Positions 63,598 through 64,000 of a stretch of DNA of 64,000 nucleotides are shown here, piece by piece. The DNA is taken from NCBI GenBank assembly GCA_013824165.1, contig PNNH01000058.1:1-64000 (forward strand), read 5' to 3'. The notes beneath the pieces are model-generated. The model was not told the origin of the DNA and ran no database searches. It was given only the letters and a program-made list of their open reading frames with translations. Positions within the stretch are counted from its first letter, which is position 1. Each line of letters opens with the position of its first letter. The stretch is from Methylibium sp. GTDB lineage: Bacteria; Pseudomonadota; Gammaproteobacteria; Burkholderiales; Burkholderiaceae_C. The translations under genes were made by a program, and so were the position numbers.

Positions 63598-64000
63598 GCT
63601 GTTGCTCCTTGGGCCGAAGCCTCTTCATCGAGCCAGTCGACCTTGGCCATCTTGCGCACCAGCACGAACTCGTCGCGGTTGGTGCCGATGGTTCCGTAGT
63701 AGTTGAAGCCGTAGCTCAGCTGCGCGTAGCCGCCGATCATGTGAGTAGGCTTGGTGACGATGCGGGTCACCGAGTTGTGGATGCCGCCACGCGTTCCGGT
63801 GATCTCGGACCCCGGGGTGTTGATGATCTTTTCCTGCGAGTGGTACATCATCACCATGCCCGGATTGACGCGCTGGCTCACCACCGCGCGGGCCGCAATG
63901 GCGCCGTTGGCGTTGAACAGCTCCACCCAGTCGTTGTCGACGATGCCGGCCTTCTTGGCGTCGTCCTCGCTGAGCCAGATCACCGAGCCGCCACGGTTGA
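63594..64000 (-). CDS. narG: Respiratory nitrate reductase alpha subunit, C-terminal fragment
   Basis: Only the last ~134 codons are inside the window; the gene continues beyond the right edge. The fragment begins NRGGSVIWLSEDDA and includes VNPGMVMMYHSQEKIINTPG and MIGGYAQLSYGFNYYGTIG, the C-terminal molybdopterin-dinucleotide-binding region typical of NarG. The catalytic Asp and [4Fe-4S] site are outside the window. It heads the narGHJI-parvulin order. Confidence 0.95.
   Translation of the reverse strand, partial: NRGGSVIWLSEDDAKKAGIVDNDWVELFNANGAIAARAVVSQRVNPGMVMMYHSQEKIINTPGSEITGTRGGIHNSVTRIVTKPTHMIGGYAQLSYGFNYYGTIGTNRDEFVLVRKMAKVDWLDEEASAQGATA

Overview
The window comes from a high-G+C (about two thirds by eye) Gram-negative chromosome. 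Gene order and protein style point to a betaproteobacterium of the order Burkholderiales, plausibly a Roseateles/Pelomonas/Rubrivivax-type relative. Supporting blocks are fur | bamE-dapB-tolQ/exbD-leuS-lptE-holA, hpf-ptsN-hprK and yhdP | glnE, together with PEP-CTERM proteins and many GGDEF/EAL proteins. The genus is inferred. No rRNA or tRNA gene was recognised.

Layout, left to right. 1-7.4 kb: the end of a PhoD-type phosphatase, a UbiH-like hydroxylase, and a complete tripartite MacAB/TolC-like exporter with separate ATPase and permease genes. 7.4-10.7 kb: small envelope/stress genes (zinc ribbon, DUF3309, beta/gamma-crystallin plus glycine zipper, a Cys-repeat periplasmic protein, DUF1003, a lipoprotein cytochrome c). 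10.7-12.7 kb: a lower-G+C patch with two minus-strand genes bordered by integron-like core sites, probably relic gene cassettes. 12.7-16.5 kb: an SpmA/SpmB-type membrane protein and two tandem diguanylate cyclases. 16.5-27 kb: lipoprotein, nitrilase-family amidase, YhdP; divergent glnE, rhombosortase, EamA exporter and a glutathione transferase. 27-33.4 kb: two PEP-CTERM proteins flanking a secreted RTX-tailed nuclease, then a GntR/ABC cassette.

33.4-43.4 kb is the most interesting part. A MerR-type regulator carries the cobalamin-binding signatures of the CarH/LitR light sensors (W-x9-EH and ExHxxG). It is transcribed divergently from a periplasmic glutathione peroxidase and a long collinear operon: FAD amine oxidase-like protein, DUF1365, CFA-type lipid methyltransferase, chalcone-isomerase-like protein, GPH/MFS transporter, DUF3833 lipoprotein, SDR and an NTF2-like protein. 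Repeated TTTGTC/GACAAA half-sites occur at both promoter regions, and a 466-nt hairpin-rich leader with an internal terminator precedes the operon. I read this as a light/singlet-oxygen-responsive membrane-lipid modification system; the link between regulator and operon is inferred.

43.4-58.4 kb: UspA, CorA, hpf-ptsN-hprK, fur, bamE-dapB, a TolQ/TolR-like pair, leuS-lptE-holA, and a cupredoxin gene next to a dual GGDEF-EAL protein. 58.4-64 kb, minus strand: narGHJI with a parvulin gene, running without a clear break into an SbtA-type bicarbonate transporter and its P-II-like partner SbtB. The narG end is cut by the window edge.
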